Below, piece by piece: positions 36,113 to 44,776 of a stretch of 64,000 nt of DNA (its first letter is position 1; each line of letters opens with the position of its first letter). A model generated the notes under the pieces. The model ran no database searches and was not told where the DNA came from. It saw only the letters and a program-made list of their open reading frames with translations. The translations under genes were made by a program, and so were the position numbers. Source of the stretch: Shimia sp965227725 (GTDB lineage Bacteria > Pseudomonadota > Alphaproteobacteria > Rhodobacterales > Rhodobacteraceae); the NCBI RefSeq assembly GCF_965227725.1, contig NZ_CBDDGH010000006.1, forward strand, positions 682,001-746,000, written 5' to 3'.

Positions 36113-36427
36113 TCAGCGACCGATGCGGTCTTTGACGTCTGCTGCGAAGTCTTCGTAGCGACGCAGCGACTGAACGTCGACTTGAACGTGGTGGCCCATC
36201 TTTTGCATGATCGGCAGATCAAAAAGGATCTGATCAAGCGCATCTGGCGTGTCGACATCAACAATCGCCAGCACTTTGCGCTCTCCGACCACTTTCCACA
36301 GGTCTTTCACGACGCCCGCCGATTTGGCACCAAGCGCGGCTTCAGCCTCTTCTGCCCAGACACCCAACAGGCCCTGCTGCTGCAAAGTGGCGTCATACTC
36401 CACCGTGAAGTCCAGTCGATACAGCAT
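36113..36427 (-). CDS. Muconolactone isomerase-like small dimeric-barrel protein
   Basis: This 104-residue protein is probably a ferredoxin-like alpha/beta barrel of the muconolactone delta-isomerase type (MLYRLDFTVEYD, DLWKVVGERKVLAIVDVDTPDALDQIL, FDLPIMQKMGHHVQV). The resemblance to CatC is in length and pattern; catalytic identity is unproven. The gene lies 3 bases after the beta-propeller stop and 17 bases before the VOC start, so the three are almost certainly co-transcribed. Confidence 0.72.
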   Translation of the reverse strand: MLYRLDFTVEYDATLQQQGLLGVWAEEAEAALGAKSAGVVKDLWKVVGERKVLAIVDVDTPDALDQILFDLPIMQKMGHHVQVDVQSLRRYEDFAADVKDRIGR

Positions 36428-36430
36428 CCT

Positions 36431-37510
36431 TTACCTCCCGCTGATGGCCGTGCCGAGCGCCGGGAAACGCACGATGCGATAGGTGCCGATCGAGGCGTCT
36501 TCGCCACCGTTGAGAACCGGTGAGCGGTGCAATTCGTTGATGGTGGCATAGACATAGCCGTCGACACCCATCGAAAAGCCATCCGGCCAGGGCAGGTCTT
36601 CGTCGGATTGGAACAGCACTTCATAGGTGCCATCGGGCTTTGTGACGCCAAGAGCGTTGTCTGTCATCGCCGTGATGTAGACATTCCCATCCGCATCCAC
36701 GGTAGACCCATCCGAGATAACCTTGTCTCCGTACCTCTCGACGCGGGCTGCGAGGTCGTCATCGCTCAGGCTCGCATCAAGCAGATCGGTTGTCCGCACA
36801 CGGTACATGGAGGACGCGGTCATCGGCGCAAAGTAGACCCAGGTGTTGGTCGGATCGATGGTGATAGGGTTGATGCCGATCTTGGCGGGGTTGCCGCCCA
36901 GCTTGATCTCGCGACCGTCGATGATCATCGGCATATTTTCCGGCACGGTGAAAGCGCTGCCTTCCAGCACGCGCCGGGCACGCCCGGTGTGCATGTCGAT
37001 CACAATCACCGCAGAATTCGCGCCGTCACCCGTATCGGAGATGTAAATCGCGCCATGCTCCCGGTCGATGGCGAGATCGTTGAGGAATGATGTCGGCCGC
37101 GCGGCGGGCTGCCCGACATAGTAGATCGCATGCAGCTCCTCGGTCTTGGTGTTCCAGCCAACAACACGACCGGTTTGCCCCTCGCCCTGGCCATCAAGCA
37201 TCCAGAGAATGCCTTCGCGATCCGCGCGCAGTCCCAAAACGCCCCGCAAGCCGTCGCCATCCTCTTCAGGAGCGCGGGCCCAGGTTTCGGTTGGGTAGGG
37301 CTTTGTGCTGCCATCCGGCATGACCTCAACAACGCGCAGTTCCGGGCCGTAAAACTCGTGCACTGACATGAACATCCGGCCGTCCGGCCCAATCGCCAGA
37401 TTGCCCGGTGGCATCTCCTTGGGAAACTCCAGATAGGTTTCCAGCCCTGCCGCGGCGAGCGGGCTTGATAAAATGACGACCACGCTGGCGGCACTCAACA
37501 GATGTTTCAT
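36431..37510 (-). CDS. Exported beta-propeller protein of the major royal jelly/yellow family
   Basis: This 359-residue protein has a signal peptide (MKHLLSAASVVVILSSPLAAA). It has a six-bladed propeller pattern similar to MRJP/yellow and SMP-30/gluconolactonase proteins: GNLAIGPDGRMFMS, LNDLAIDREHGAIYISD, GINPITIDPTNTWVYFAPM and STVDADGNVYIT. Such proteins are often lactonases or ligand binders in the periplasm. It leads the operon with the isomerase-like and VOC genes and is divergent from a LysR regulator. Substrate is unknown. Confidence 0.8.
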   Translation of the reverse strand: MKHLLSAASVVVILSSPLAAAGLETYLEFPKEMPPGNLAIGPDGRMFMSVHEFYGPELRVVEVMPDGSTKPYPTETWARAPEEDGDGLRGVLGLRADREGILWMLDGQGEGQTGRVVGWNTKTEELHAIYYVGQPAARPTSFLNDLAIDREHGAIYISDTGDGANSAVIVIDMHTGRARRVLEGSAFTVPENMPMIIDGREIKLGGNPAKIGINPITIDPTNTWVYFAPMTASSMYRVRTTDLLDASLSDDDLAARVERYGDKVISDGSTVDADGNVYITAMTDNALGVTKPDGTYEVLFQSDEDLPWPDGFSMGVDGYVYATINELHRSPVLNGGEDASIGTYRIVRFPALGTAISGR

Positions 37511-37557
37511 TTTCTCTCCTCCATAGCTTTGACATTGGAGTAGCGCAATCGAATAAA

Positions 37558-37581
37558 TCAGATAAATATGCTATAATCTGA
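37558..37581. promoter_or_regulatory. Candidate LysR-type binding site
   Basis: TCAGAT (37558-37563) and ATCTGA (37576-37581) form an inverted repeat with a 12-base AT-rich centre, in the 93-base gap between the divergent beta-propeller and LysR genes. This is where LysR regulators usually bind. Confidence 0.55.
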
Positions 37582-37603
37582 AACTAGCGTTTGAAGATTT
37601 CGA

Positions 37604-38482
37604 ATGTACTCCATTGACGATCTCAAGACCTTTGTGGCCATCGCTGATGCAAACGGGGTCACAGCCGGTGCGCGGCGGGTTGGCATATCGCCCGCCACCG
37701 CCAGCCATCGGCTCAATAAACTTGAGGCCGCGCTCAAGCTGACGCTGTTTCACCGTAACAGCCGCATGCTGAAACTGACTGACGAAGGACAGATCTTCTT
37801 TGATCGCACAGAGGCCATCCTCGCAGATCTGGCGCAGGCGGAGCGCGATGCGGGCAGCGGCTCAGCCGAGCTGACCGGCCATATCCGCGTTACGATGTCG
37901 CCGTGGATACTATCCCGTTTCATTCTGCCCGCGCTGCCGACTTTTCAACGGGAACATCCCAAATTGACTTTTGATTTTCTCGCGGTGGATCGTTTTGTGG
38001 CGCTTTCTGCAGAGGGGCAGGACTGTGCGGTGCGGGTCGGGGATTTGTCTGATAGCTCGCTGATTGCCCGCAAGCTCAGCGACAACCATCGCATCATCTG
38101 CGCTTCACCTGAGTTCCTAGCGCAGCATGGAACACCGCAGAATATTGAGGCGACCGTAGATCTGCCTTGGGTCTGTCTGCCCTGGCAGACGCGGATCGCT
38201 TTCAAGGATGCAAAAGGCAAACGGAAAGATGCAACGGTGCGGAGCAGTATGCTAGTCTCCAATTCGGACACACTAACAGAAGCTGTCTCACAAGGCCTTG
38301 GTCTTGCAATAAAATCCCGCTTGGCCGTTCAGAATGAATTTGCGGAAGGACGTTTGGTAGAGGTCTCGCCAGGCTCGCTCTGGAAACCAGATGCCCCGAT
38401 CTGGTTCGTCTACCCGCCAGAGGCCCGATCTGCCTCAAAAACGGATGCCTTTGGCAAATTTGTTTCGAGCTGCTTTGGGTAA
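37604..38482 (+). CDS. LysR-family regulator divergent from the beta-propeller operon
   Basis: This regulator of 292 residues has an N-terminal winged helix (DLKTFVAIADANGVTAGARRVGISPATASHRLNKLE, residues 3-40) and a LysR substrate-binding domain (85-290). It is divergent from the three-gene operon with a palindrome between them, so that operon is the likely target. It also lies 244 bases before the aruI-type gene in the same orientation, so a role there cannot be excluded. Confidence 0.88.
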   Translation: MYSIDDLKTFVAIADANGVTAGARRVGISPATASHRLNKLEAALKLTLFHRNSRMLKLTDEGQIFFDRTEAILADLAQAERDAGSGSAELTGHIRVTMSPWILSRFILPALPTFQREHPKLTFDFLAVDRFVALSAEGQDCAVRVGDLSDSSLIARKLSDNHRIICASPEFLAQHGTPQNIEATVDLPWVCLPWQTRIAFKDAKGKRKDATVRSSMLVSNSDTLTEAVSQGLGLAIKSRLAVQNEFAEGRLVEVSPGSLWKPDAPIWFVYPPEARSASKTDAFGKFVSSCFG

Positions 38483-38726
38483 ACTGAGCTCTAGTGCACA
38501 CGAAATGACAGTTTGTAACGCGGCCCCAACCGATCTCCCCCTAATCTCGATAAAGTGGCAGTGCCTTCGCAAACGCTGCAATTAACCGACAACCCCCGCC
38601 AAACACGCTACCCAACGCAAACCATTTCATATGGTTGAAACTTTCGTTCCAACCTTTAGTGGCAGAACCAGCGCTCGGTGTTGGTATTATTTGCGCCGGG
38701 GAGACGGAACTGGAAGGACAAGCGAC

Positions 38727-40343
38727 GTGGCTATAACCCTAGGTGAATATCTGATCAAACTGCTGGAGCGTTTTGACGTGGACCATGTCTTTGGTATCCC
38801 CGGCGTCCATACAGCAGAGCTCTATCGCGGCCTGACCAAAAGTTCGATCAAACATGTGACTCCCCGCCACGAACAAGGCGCCAGCTTTGCCGCAGATGGC
38901 TATGCTCGGATGAGCGGTAAGCCCGGTGTATGCCTGTTGATCACCGGCCCGGGCCTGACCAATGCGATCACCGGTATCGGTCAGGCCTATGCGGATTCCA
39001 TTCCCATGCTGGTGCTGTCTGGCGTCAATGCGACACGTGATCTGGGCCATGGCAACGGGCGTCTGCATGAGCTGCCTAACCAGCAAGCGCTGATGTCGCA
39101 GGTCACGGAGTTCTCTCATACTTTGACCTGTGCGGATGACATCCTGTCTGTGCTTGAGCGCGCCTATGCCGTCTTTGAAAGCGCCCGTCCCCGCCCGGTA
39201 CACATTGAGATCCCACTTGACCTGATGGGTGCCGATGCAAGCCATTTGCCCCTGCCTGCGCCGCGCACACCAAATGTACCACCCTATATTGCCCCATCGC
39301 AGGCGCAAAAATGTGCAGAGATGTGCAACGCCGCACAGCAACCCATCATCCTTGCCGGGGGTGGCGCAATTCGTGCAGCGGACGCCCTGCAGCGCCTAGC
39401 AGAACGTCTGAATGCGCCCGTAGTCACCACCACAGGCGCGCGCGGTGTGCTGGGGAAGGATCACCCTCTAGCGCTCAACGCCTCCCCTTCCATGGAAGCC
39501 GTGCGAGAGCTTGTGGCGCAGGCTGACCTCACCATTGCGGTGGGAACCGAACTTGGGCAGACGGATTATGATGTCTATGCCAAAGGCCCGTTTGTTCCGG
39601 GTGGCAAGCTGATGCGGATCGACATTGATGCCAAACAACTCAAACGCAATATTCCAGCTGATCTTGAAATCTTGTCGGATGCCAGTGCCGCATTGAATGA
39701 GATCGCTGACCGGCTGCCTGACACCCCCAGAGCCAATCCTCTGGCGGTGCAGATTGAAACGGTGCGCACGGCTGTAGAGCAGGGATTGTCGCCGCTTTAT
39801 GCCGATGTTTCGCGCAGTTTTGGACGCCTCTGGGACGCCCTTCCCGATGCAGTGTTTGTGGGAGATTCAACGCAGCCTGTCTATGCCGGCAATGATCTTC
39901 TGCCGATCCCGGCCAGCGGGCGCTGGTTCAATTCTGCCACCGGATTTGGCACGCTGGGCTACGCCCTGCCCGCGGCAATCGGAGCCAAAATCGCGGCCGG
40001 TGACCGCCCGGTGGTGGCCATAGCCGGTGACGGCGGCGCGCAGTTCACACTGACGGAAATGGCCATGTCCGTCGAAGCCGGCATCCCGATCTCGATGATC
40101 CTCTGGGACAATGCCTGCTATCTGGAAATCAGCAACTTCATGAATGACATCAATGTCGGCCCCATCGCCGTAGATCTGAAGTCGCCCGATTTTGCGGCGA
40201 TTGGCAAAGCCTACGGTTGGAACGTCATACGTGTGCGCTCCGAAGCGGAGATGATTGAAGCGATTGCCAACACCGAAAAAACACAGCAGAGCACTCTGAT
40301 CCTGGGCGTTGAGGATCTTTTTGACGCAGGAGCACGCGCATGA
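38727..40343 (+). CDS. aruI: ThDP-dependent 2-oxo acid decarboxylase, probable 5-guanidino-2-oxopentanoate decarboxylase (AruI)
   Basis: This thiamine-diphosphate enzyme of 538 residues shares the acetolactate-synthase/benzoylformate-decarboxylase fold. In the arginine transaminase pathway it would turn 2-ketoarginine into 4-guanidinobutanal. The activating glutamate is E49 in RHEQGAS; the ThDP-magnesium motif is GDG at 434-436 to DN at 461-462. I use the GTG start at 38727, which follows GGAAGGA; the frame is open to 38631, but that part reads unlike the family. It overlaps the next aldehyde dehydrogenase gene as ATGA. The pathway name rests on clustering with aruH-, kauB- and gbuA-like genes. 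Confidence 0.82.
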   Translation: MAITLGEYLIKLLERFDVDHVFGIPGVHTAELYRGLTKSSIKHVTPRHEQGASFAADGYARMSGKPGVCLLITGPGLTNAITGIGQAYADSIPMLVLSGVNATRDLGHGNGRLHELPNQQALMSQVTEFSHTLTCADDILSVLERAYAVFESARPRPVHIEIPLDLMGADASHLPLPAPRTPNVPPYIAPSQAQKCAEMCNAAQQPIILAGGGAIRAADALQRLAERLNAPVVTTTGARGVLGKDHPLALNASPSMEAVRELVAQADLTIAVGTELGQTDYDVYAKGPFVPGGKLMRIDIDAKQLKRNIPADLEILSDASAALNEIADRLPDTPRANPLAVQIETVRTAVEQGLSPLYADVSRSFGRLWDALPDAVFVGDSTQPVYAGNDLLPIPASGRWFNSATGFGTLGYALPAAIGAKIAAGDRPVVAIAGDGGAQFTLTEMAMSVEAGIPISMILWDNACYLEISNFMNDINVGPIAVDLKSPDFAAIGKAYGWNVIRVRSEAEMIEAIANTEKTQQSTLILGVEDLFDAGARA

Positions 40344-41854
40344 CAGCCCCATTTACCCTAAGTGACTGGACCACAAAAGCCGCCGCCCTCACGCCTGATG
40401 GGCGGGGCCTGATTGATGGTCAGCGGGTTGATGCGCTGTCTGGCGAGGTGTTTGCCTCACACAGCCCGATGGATGGCCGCCAGCTGGCGCAGATCGCGCG
40501 GATGGGAGATGCAGATGTTGAACGCGCCGTGCAGGCCGCACGTCGCAGTTTTGACAGTGGTGTCTGGGCGGATCGTCCCCCTGCCGAGCGCAAGCGGGTC
40601 TTGCAGAACTTCGCGCTGCTGATTGAACAGCACGGTGAAGAGCTTTCGCTCCTGGAAACGCTCGATATGGGCAAGATGATCTCTGACAGTGTGGATATTG
40701 ATCTGCCGGCGGTCGTGGATTGTGTCAGCTGGTTCGCGGAAAGCATCGACAAGGTCTATGACGAGGTCGCGCCAACGGCAAAAGACGTGGTTGCTCTTGT
40801 CACCCGCGAAGCGCTGGGAGTGGTGGCGGCTGTTGTGCCATGGAATTTCCCGATGCTCATGGCCATGTGGAAAGTTGCCCCTGCTTTGGCCACCGGCAAT
40901 TCGGTGGTGCTGAAACCGGCAGAGCAATCTTCGCTCACCGCGCTAAGGCTGGCAGATCTCGCGCTTGCGGCGGGCTTACCGCCAGGTGTGTTCAACGTTG
41001 TCACTGGCATGGGGCCCGAAGTTGGCCGTGCGCTTGGGCTGCATATGGATGTTGACGGGCTGTTTTTCACAGGCTCCACACGTGTTGGCCGGATTTTCAG
41101 CGAACATGCCGCGCAGTCCAATCTGAAGAAAGTCGGGCTGGAACTGGGCGGAAAAAGCCCCAACCTGATCTTGTCGAGCTGTCACGATGTGGCCCATGCC
41201 GCCCGTGTCTCTGCTGAGGCGGCCTTCTTCAATCAGGGTGAGATGTGCACCTGCCCGAGCCGATTGATTGTGGAGCGCAGCGTGCGTGACGAGGTTGTTG
41301 AAACCCTGAAGGCCGTGGCCGCCGAGTTTATCCCGGGCAACCCTCTGGACCCGAACACAACCATGGGCGCCTTGGTCGATGAGACACATGCCGCACGGGT
41401 CATGGGCTTTGTGGACACCGCCCATCAGGATGGCGCACGTGTGATCGCTGGTGGGGAGCGCAAGTCTCCTGTCGCTGGGGGTAGCTATGTAGCCCCGACG
41501 ATCTTTGACGATGTCACCAACGACATGCGCATCGCGCAGGAAGAGATTTTTGGGCCAATGCTCTCTGTCATCACGGTTGATGATGTGTCTGAGGCGGTGC
41601 GTGTCGCCAATGATACGGTCTATGGGCTCGCCTCTGCCGTCTGGACTGATGATCTGTCCGTGGCACATCAGGTTTCCAAACAGATTCGTGCCGGTCTGGT
41701 TTATGTGAACTGCTATGATTGCGACGACATGACCACACCATTTGGCGGGTTCAAACAATCCGGCTCCGGGCGAGATAAATCCCTGCACGCACTCGATAAA
41801 TACACGGAACTCAAGACCACATGGATTCAACTGTCTCCCGGGCGCGCGGGCTGA
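40340..41854 (+). CDS. NAD(P)-dependent aldehyde dehydrogenase, probable 4-guanidinobutyraldehyde dehydrogenase (KauB-like)
   Basis: This enzyme of 504 residues has the ALDH nucleotide site (VPWNFPMLMA), the general-base glutamate in LELGGKSP, and the nucleophile C303 in GEMCTC. It is translationally coupled to the decarboxylase and shares one base with the following oxidase. It resembles PuuC/KauB enzymes that oxidise gamma-amino or guanidino aldehydes. Here it would convert 4-guanidinobutanal to 4-guanidinobutyrate for the ureohydrolase encoded at 47370. Other amino-aldehydes are possible. Confidence 0.85.
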   Translation: MTAPFTLSDWTTKAAALTPDGRGLIDGQRVDALSGEVFASHSPMDGRQLAQIARMGDADVERAVQAARRSFDSGVWADRPPAERKRVLQNFALLIEQHGEELSLLETLDMGKMISDSVDIDLPAVVDCVSWFAESIDKVYDEVAPTAKDVVALVTREALGVVAAVVPWNFPMLMAMWKVAPALATGNSVVLKPAEQSSLTALRLADLALAAGLPPGVFNVVTGMGPEVGRALGLHMDVDGLFFTGSTRVGRIFSEHAAQSNLKKVGLELGGKSPNLILSSCHDVAHAARVSAEAAFFNQGEMCTCPSRLIVERSVRDEVVETLKAVAAEFIPGNPLDPNTTMGALVDETHAARVMGFVDTAHQDGARVIAGGERKSPVAGGSYVAPTIFDDVTNDMRIAQEEIFGPMLSVITVDDVSEAVRVANDTVYGLASAVWTDDLSVAHQVSKQIRAGLVYVNCYDCDDMTTPFGGFKQSGSGRDKSLHALDKYTELKTTWIQLSPGRAG

Positions 41855-43236
41855 TGGAGACGTCTTTTCTGGACGCTCTGCGCGCGGCGCTCCCCGCTGC
41901 TGCGCTCACCATCAGCGACACGAAGACAGCCTATGAAACCGACTGGCTGAACGAATTTCCCGGTCGTGCTTTGGCCGTTGTTCGCCCGCAAACCACTCAA
42001 GAAGTCAGCACTGCCATCAAGCTTTGTGCCCAACACGGCGTGGCGGCGATCCCACAGGGTGGCAATACCGGCCTTGTGGGCGGTGCCGCGCCAGCTACAG
42101 AAACACCAGCGGTGATCCTGCAACTGGGTCGGATGAACCGTATCCGCCACCTTGATACCAATGCGGCTGTTGTGGAGGCCGGTTGCGTGCTGTCCGCGCT
42201 GCAAGACGCGGCGCAAGAGGCAGACCGTTTGTTCCCCATGTCGCTGGGCTCCGAAGGCACAGCGCAAATCGGCGGCCTGCTCAGCACCAATGCCGGCGGC
42301 ATCATGGCGCTACGCTATGGGGTGATGCGCGATCTGGTGCTTGGGCTCGAAGTTGTGCTTCCGGATGGCACAATCTGGAGTGATTTGAGCACTTTGCGCA
42401 AACGCAACGTGGGACTAGACCCGAAACACCTGTTTATCGGGTCTGAAGGCACCATGGGCATCATCACGGCAGCGTCCCTGCGTTTGGTTGCACGCCCCAA
42501 AGCAAGGGTCGCGGCCCTGCTGGCTCTGCAAGATCTGTCTCATGCGCCCCTGCTCTGCAATCTGGCGCAAGGCCTGTCTGGAGGCAGCCTTGATGCCTGT
42601 GAGCTGATCCCGCGTCAGGGTGTGGCCTTTGCGGTGGAACATGTCAGCAGCGTCAAACCACCGCTGGATCCGATGCCGGAGTGGTCCATTCTTCTGGAGC
42701 TGAGCGGCGAAACCGCAGAGACACTGGAAACCCAGATGATGCAGATCTTTGAAGCCGCTCTTGAACAGGGTCTGGCGCATGATGGCGTGCTGGCCACCAG
42801 CGAAAACCAGCGGGCGGCGTTCTGGTTGCTGCGCGAAGCCATTGTGGAGGGCCAGCGTCTGGCCGGGCCGCAACTCAAACATGACGTTGCTGTGCCTGTG
42901 CCAAGCGTGCCTGATTTCATCAGCCGCGCGCAGGCGCTGGTGCTGGAGATAGAGCCTGCCGCCAAAGTCTCCGCATTTGGGCATCTGGGGGATGGCAACA
43001 TCCACTTTAACCTGACACTGCCACCGGAGGCTGATCGCACAACCCTGGAATACAGCGTCTATAAGCTCGCTCTCGAACTGGGCGGCACTCTAAGTGCTGA
43101 ACACGGCTTGGGACGCAAGAAAGCCAAGCTGGCGCGTGACCTTGGTGCTGGGCATGGCTTTCCGATTGATCTGAAATCGCTGATTGATCCTCAAGCAACC
43201 TTAAATCCCGGATGTCTGGACGGACTGCGCGGGTAA
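41854..43236 (+). CDS. FAD-binding 2-hydroxyacid dehydrogenase (GlcD/D-2-hydroxyglutarate dehydrogenase-like)
   Basis: This flavoenzyme of 460 residues has the PCMH-type FAD domain (PQGGNTGLVGGAAP) and a C-terminal cap with FGHLGDGNIHFN and AEHGLGRKK, typical of GlcD and D-2-hydroxyglutarate or D-lactate dehydrogenases. The start at 41854 shares its A with the previous stop (TGATG), which I prefer over the ATG at 41821. Its part in arginine use is unclear: it might oxidise D-lactate, D-2-hydroxyglutarate or a hydroxy-guanidino acid side product. The stop codon lies in a terminator loop. Confidence 0.82.
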   Translation: METSFLDALRAALPAAALTISDTKTAYETDWLNEFPGRALAVVRPQTTQEVSTAIKLCAQHGVAAIPQGGNTGLVGGAAPATETPAVILQLGRMNRIRHLDTNAAVVEAGCVLSALQDAAQEADRLFPMSLGSEGTAQIGGLLSTNAGGIMALRYGVMRDLVLGLEVVLPDGTIWSDLSTLRKRNVGLDPKHLFIGSEGTMGIITAASLRLVARPKARVAALLALQDLSHAPLLCNLAQGLSGGSLDACELIPRQGVAFAVEHVSSVKPPLDPMPEWSILLELSGETAETLETQMMQIFEAALEQGLAHDGVLATSENQRAAFWLLREAIVEGQRLAGPQLKHDVAVPVPSVPDFISRAQALVLEIEPAAKVSAFGHLGDGNIHFNLTLPPEADRTTLEYSVYKLALELGGTLSAEHGLGRKKAKLARDLGAGHGFPIDLKSLIDPQATLNPGCLDGLRG

Positions 43237-43247
43237 ACCCCGCGCAG
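43225..43247. terminator. Terminator hairpin with the stop codon in its loop
   Basis: CTGCGCGGG (43225-43233) pairs with CCCGCGCAG (43239-43247). The TAA stop of the FAD oxidase (43234-43236) lies in the loop, and AGCTTATTTT follows. It separates the oxidase from the convergent aldehyde dehydrogenase gene. Confidence 0.8.
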
Positions 43248-43256
43248 AGCTTATTT

Positions 43257-44693
43257 TCAAACAGCCAAAGTGTAAGAGGTTTTCACTGTGGTGTAAAATT
43301 CCACCGCAGCGCGCCCCTGTTCGCGAGATCCATAAGACGATCCGCGACGGCCCCCAAACGGCACATGATAATCCACGCCCGCCGTGGGCAGATTGACCAT
43401 CACCATGCCTGCCGCAGATTGGCGTTTAAAGGCCTCAGCATACTTCAGAGATTTGGTGCAAATCCCGGAGGACAGGCCAAATTCGCTGTCATTGGCGATG
43501 GCAAGCGCCTGATCATAATCGTCGGCCTGCAGCACGCTGACCACCGGGCCAAAAATCTCTTCCCGCACATGCTGCATCTGGTTGGTACATCCCGCAATCA
43601 CAGCCGGCGACATGTAAAATCCGTCCTGTGGGCGCTCCAACCGCTCCCCGCCGCACAGGCGCTGAGCGCCTTCGGCATCCGCAATGTCGATGTAACGCAG
43701 GTTGGTATCAAGCTGCTTTTGATCCACAACAGGGCCGATCTGGCTGCTGGGGTCCAGCGCGTGACCAACCGTGAGAGCCTGCGCCTGAACGGCCATGCCC
43801 TCCACCACCTGATCGTGGATGCCCGGCGTACAGATGATGCGCGTGTTTGAGGTACAGCGCTGACCCGTAGAAATCACGGATCCTGAGATTGCGCAGTTGA
43901 TTGCCACGTCCAGATCAGCATCATCCAGAATGATCAGCGGGCTTTTGCCTCCCATCTCAAGCTGAACCTTGCCACCGCGCCCGGCAACAATCTCACGCAC
44001 CTGCGCGCCCGTGCCTACGGACCCTGTGAAAGAGACAGCTGCCACATCCGCAGACTCACAGATCGTATTGCCAACAGCAGCGCCGCCCCCCATCACAAGG
44101 TTCACCACCCCGGCGGGCATTGCCGTGCGCGAAATGATCTCGACCAAGGCCCAAACACTGCCCGGCGTCAGGCTGGCTGGCTTGATCACCACGGAATTGC
44201 CAAAGGCAAGCGCCGGTGCCATTTTCCACGCAGGAATGGCGATCGGGAAGTTCCATGGCGTGATCAGGCCAACCACCCCAACAGGCTCCCGCCGCACATC
44301 GACCGATACACCCGGGCGCAGGCTGTCGATATAGGTGCCTTCAACCCGCAGCGCTTCCTGTGCGAAGAACTTGAACACATGGCCTGCACGGGTGGCTTCG
44401 CCGATCCCTTCGGCAAGCACTTTGCCCTCTTCACGCGACAGCAATTCTCCCAGCTCGTCTTTGCGCGCCAAAATCTCTGTGCCGATCTGATCCAGGATAT
44501 CTGCGCGGTCCTGCGGCGTCATCGCAGCCCAGATGGGCTGCGCCGTTTTGGCTGCGGCAATGGCGTCGTTGACCTGTTCGGGACTGGCCTGCGCATAGGT
44601 GCCAACCAGATCTGTCACATCAGACGGGTTGATGTTTTGCGCCTCAGAAATCCCTGCAACCCATTCACCGGCAATGTAGTTGTGTTTCAGCAT
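43257..44693 (-). CDS. Aldehyde dehydrogenase, succinate-semialdehyde or 2-oxoglutarate-semialdehyde type
   Basis: This 478-residue ALDH has the nucleotide site TPWNFPIAIP, the base in QLEMGGKSP and the nucleophile C280 in GQRCTSN. The C-terminal PTAGVDYHVPFGGRRGSS is common in 2-oxoglutarate-semialdehyde dehydrogenases, which often also accept succinate semialdehyde. Behind a GABA-aminotransferase-like gene, the likely step is succinate semialdehyde to succinate. It is last in a four-gene operon, separated from it by an 83-base hairpin-rich gap. Start 44693 follows AAGGA. Confidence 0.83.
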   Translation of the reverse strand: MLKHNYIAGEWVAGISEAQNINPSDVTDLVGTYAQASPEQVNDAIAAAKTAQPIWAAMTPQDRADILDQIGTEILARKDELGELLSREEGKVLAEGIGEATRAGHVFKFFAQEALRVEGTYIDSLRPGVSVDVRREPVGVVGLITPWNFPIAIPAWKMAPALAFGNSVVIKPASLTPGSVWALVEIISRTAMPAGVVNLVMGGGAAVGNTICESADVAAVSFTGSVGTGAQVREIVAGRGGKVQLEMGGKSPLIILDDADLDVAINCAISGSVISTGQRCTSNTRIICTPGIHDQVVEGMAVQAQALTVGHALDPSSQIGPVVDQKQLDTNLRYIDIADAEGAQRLCGGERLERPQDGFYMSPAVIAGCTNQMQHVREEIFGPVVSVLQADDYDQALAIANDSEFGLSSGICTKSLKYAEAFKRQSAAGMVMVNLPTAGVDYHVPFGGRRGSSYGSREQGRAAVEFYTTVKTSYTLAV

Positions 44694-44713
44694 ATCAAAA
44701 TCCTTTTGATACA

Positions 44714-44760
44714 GCTCTCCGCACCGCCCCCGGCTAGGGGGCGGGTCACTGCTTGAGAGC
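44714..44760 (-). terminator. Intra-operon hairpin between aminotransferase and aldehyde dehydrogenase genes
   Basis: CCGCCCCC (44724-44731) pairs with GGGGGCGG (44737-44744), inside an outer GCTCTC/GAGAGC pair (44714-44719 with 44755-44760). It may lower expression of the distal dehydrogenase or protect mRNA ends. No T-run follows. Confidence 0.6.
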
Positions 44761-44776
44761 GATTGGAAAACGGGGG

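Noticed and set aside
38631..38726. Extended N-terminus of the AruI-like protein
   Set aside because: The extra 32 residues contain no ThDP-enzyme features and lack a ribosome site; GTG 38727 has a good one and starts at the normal family position.
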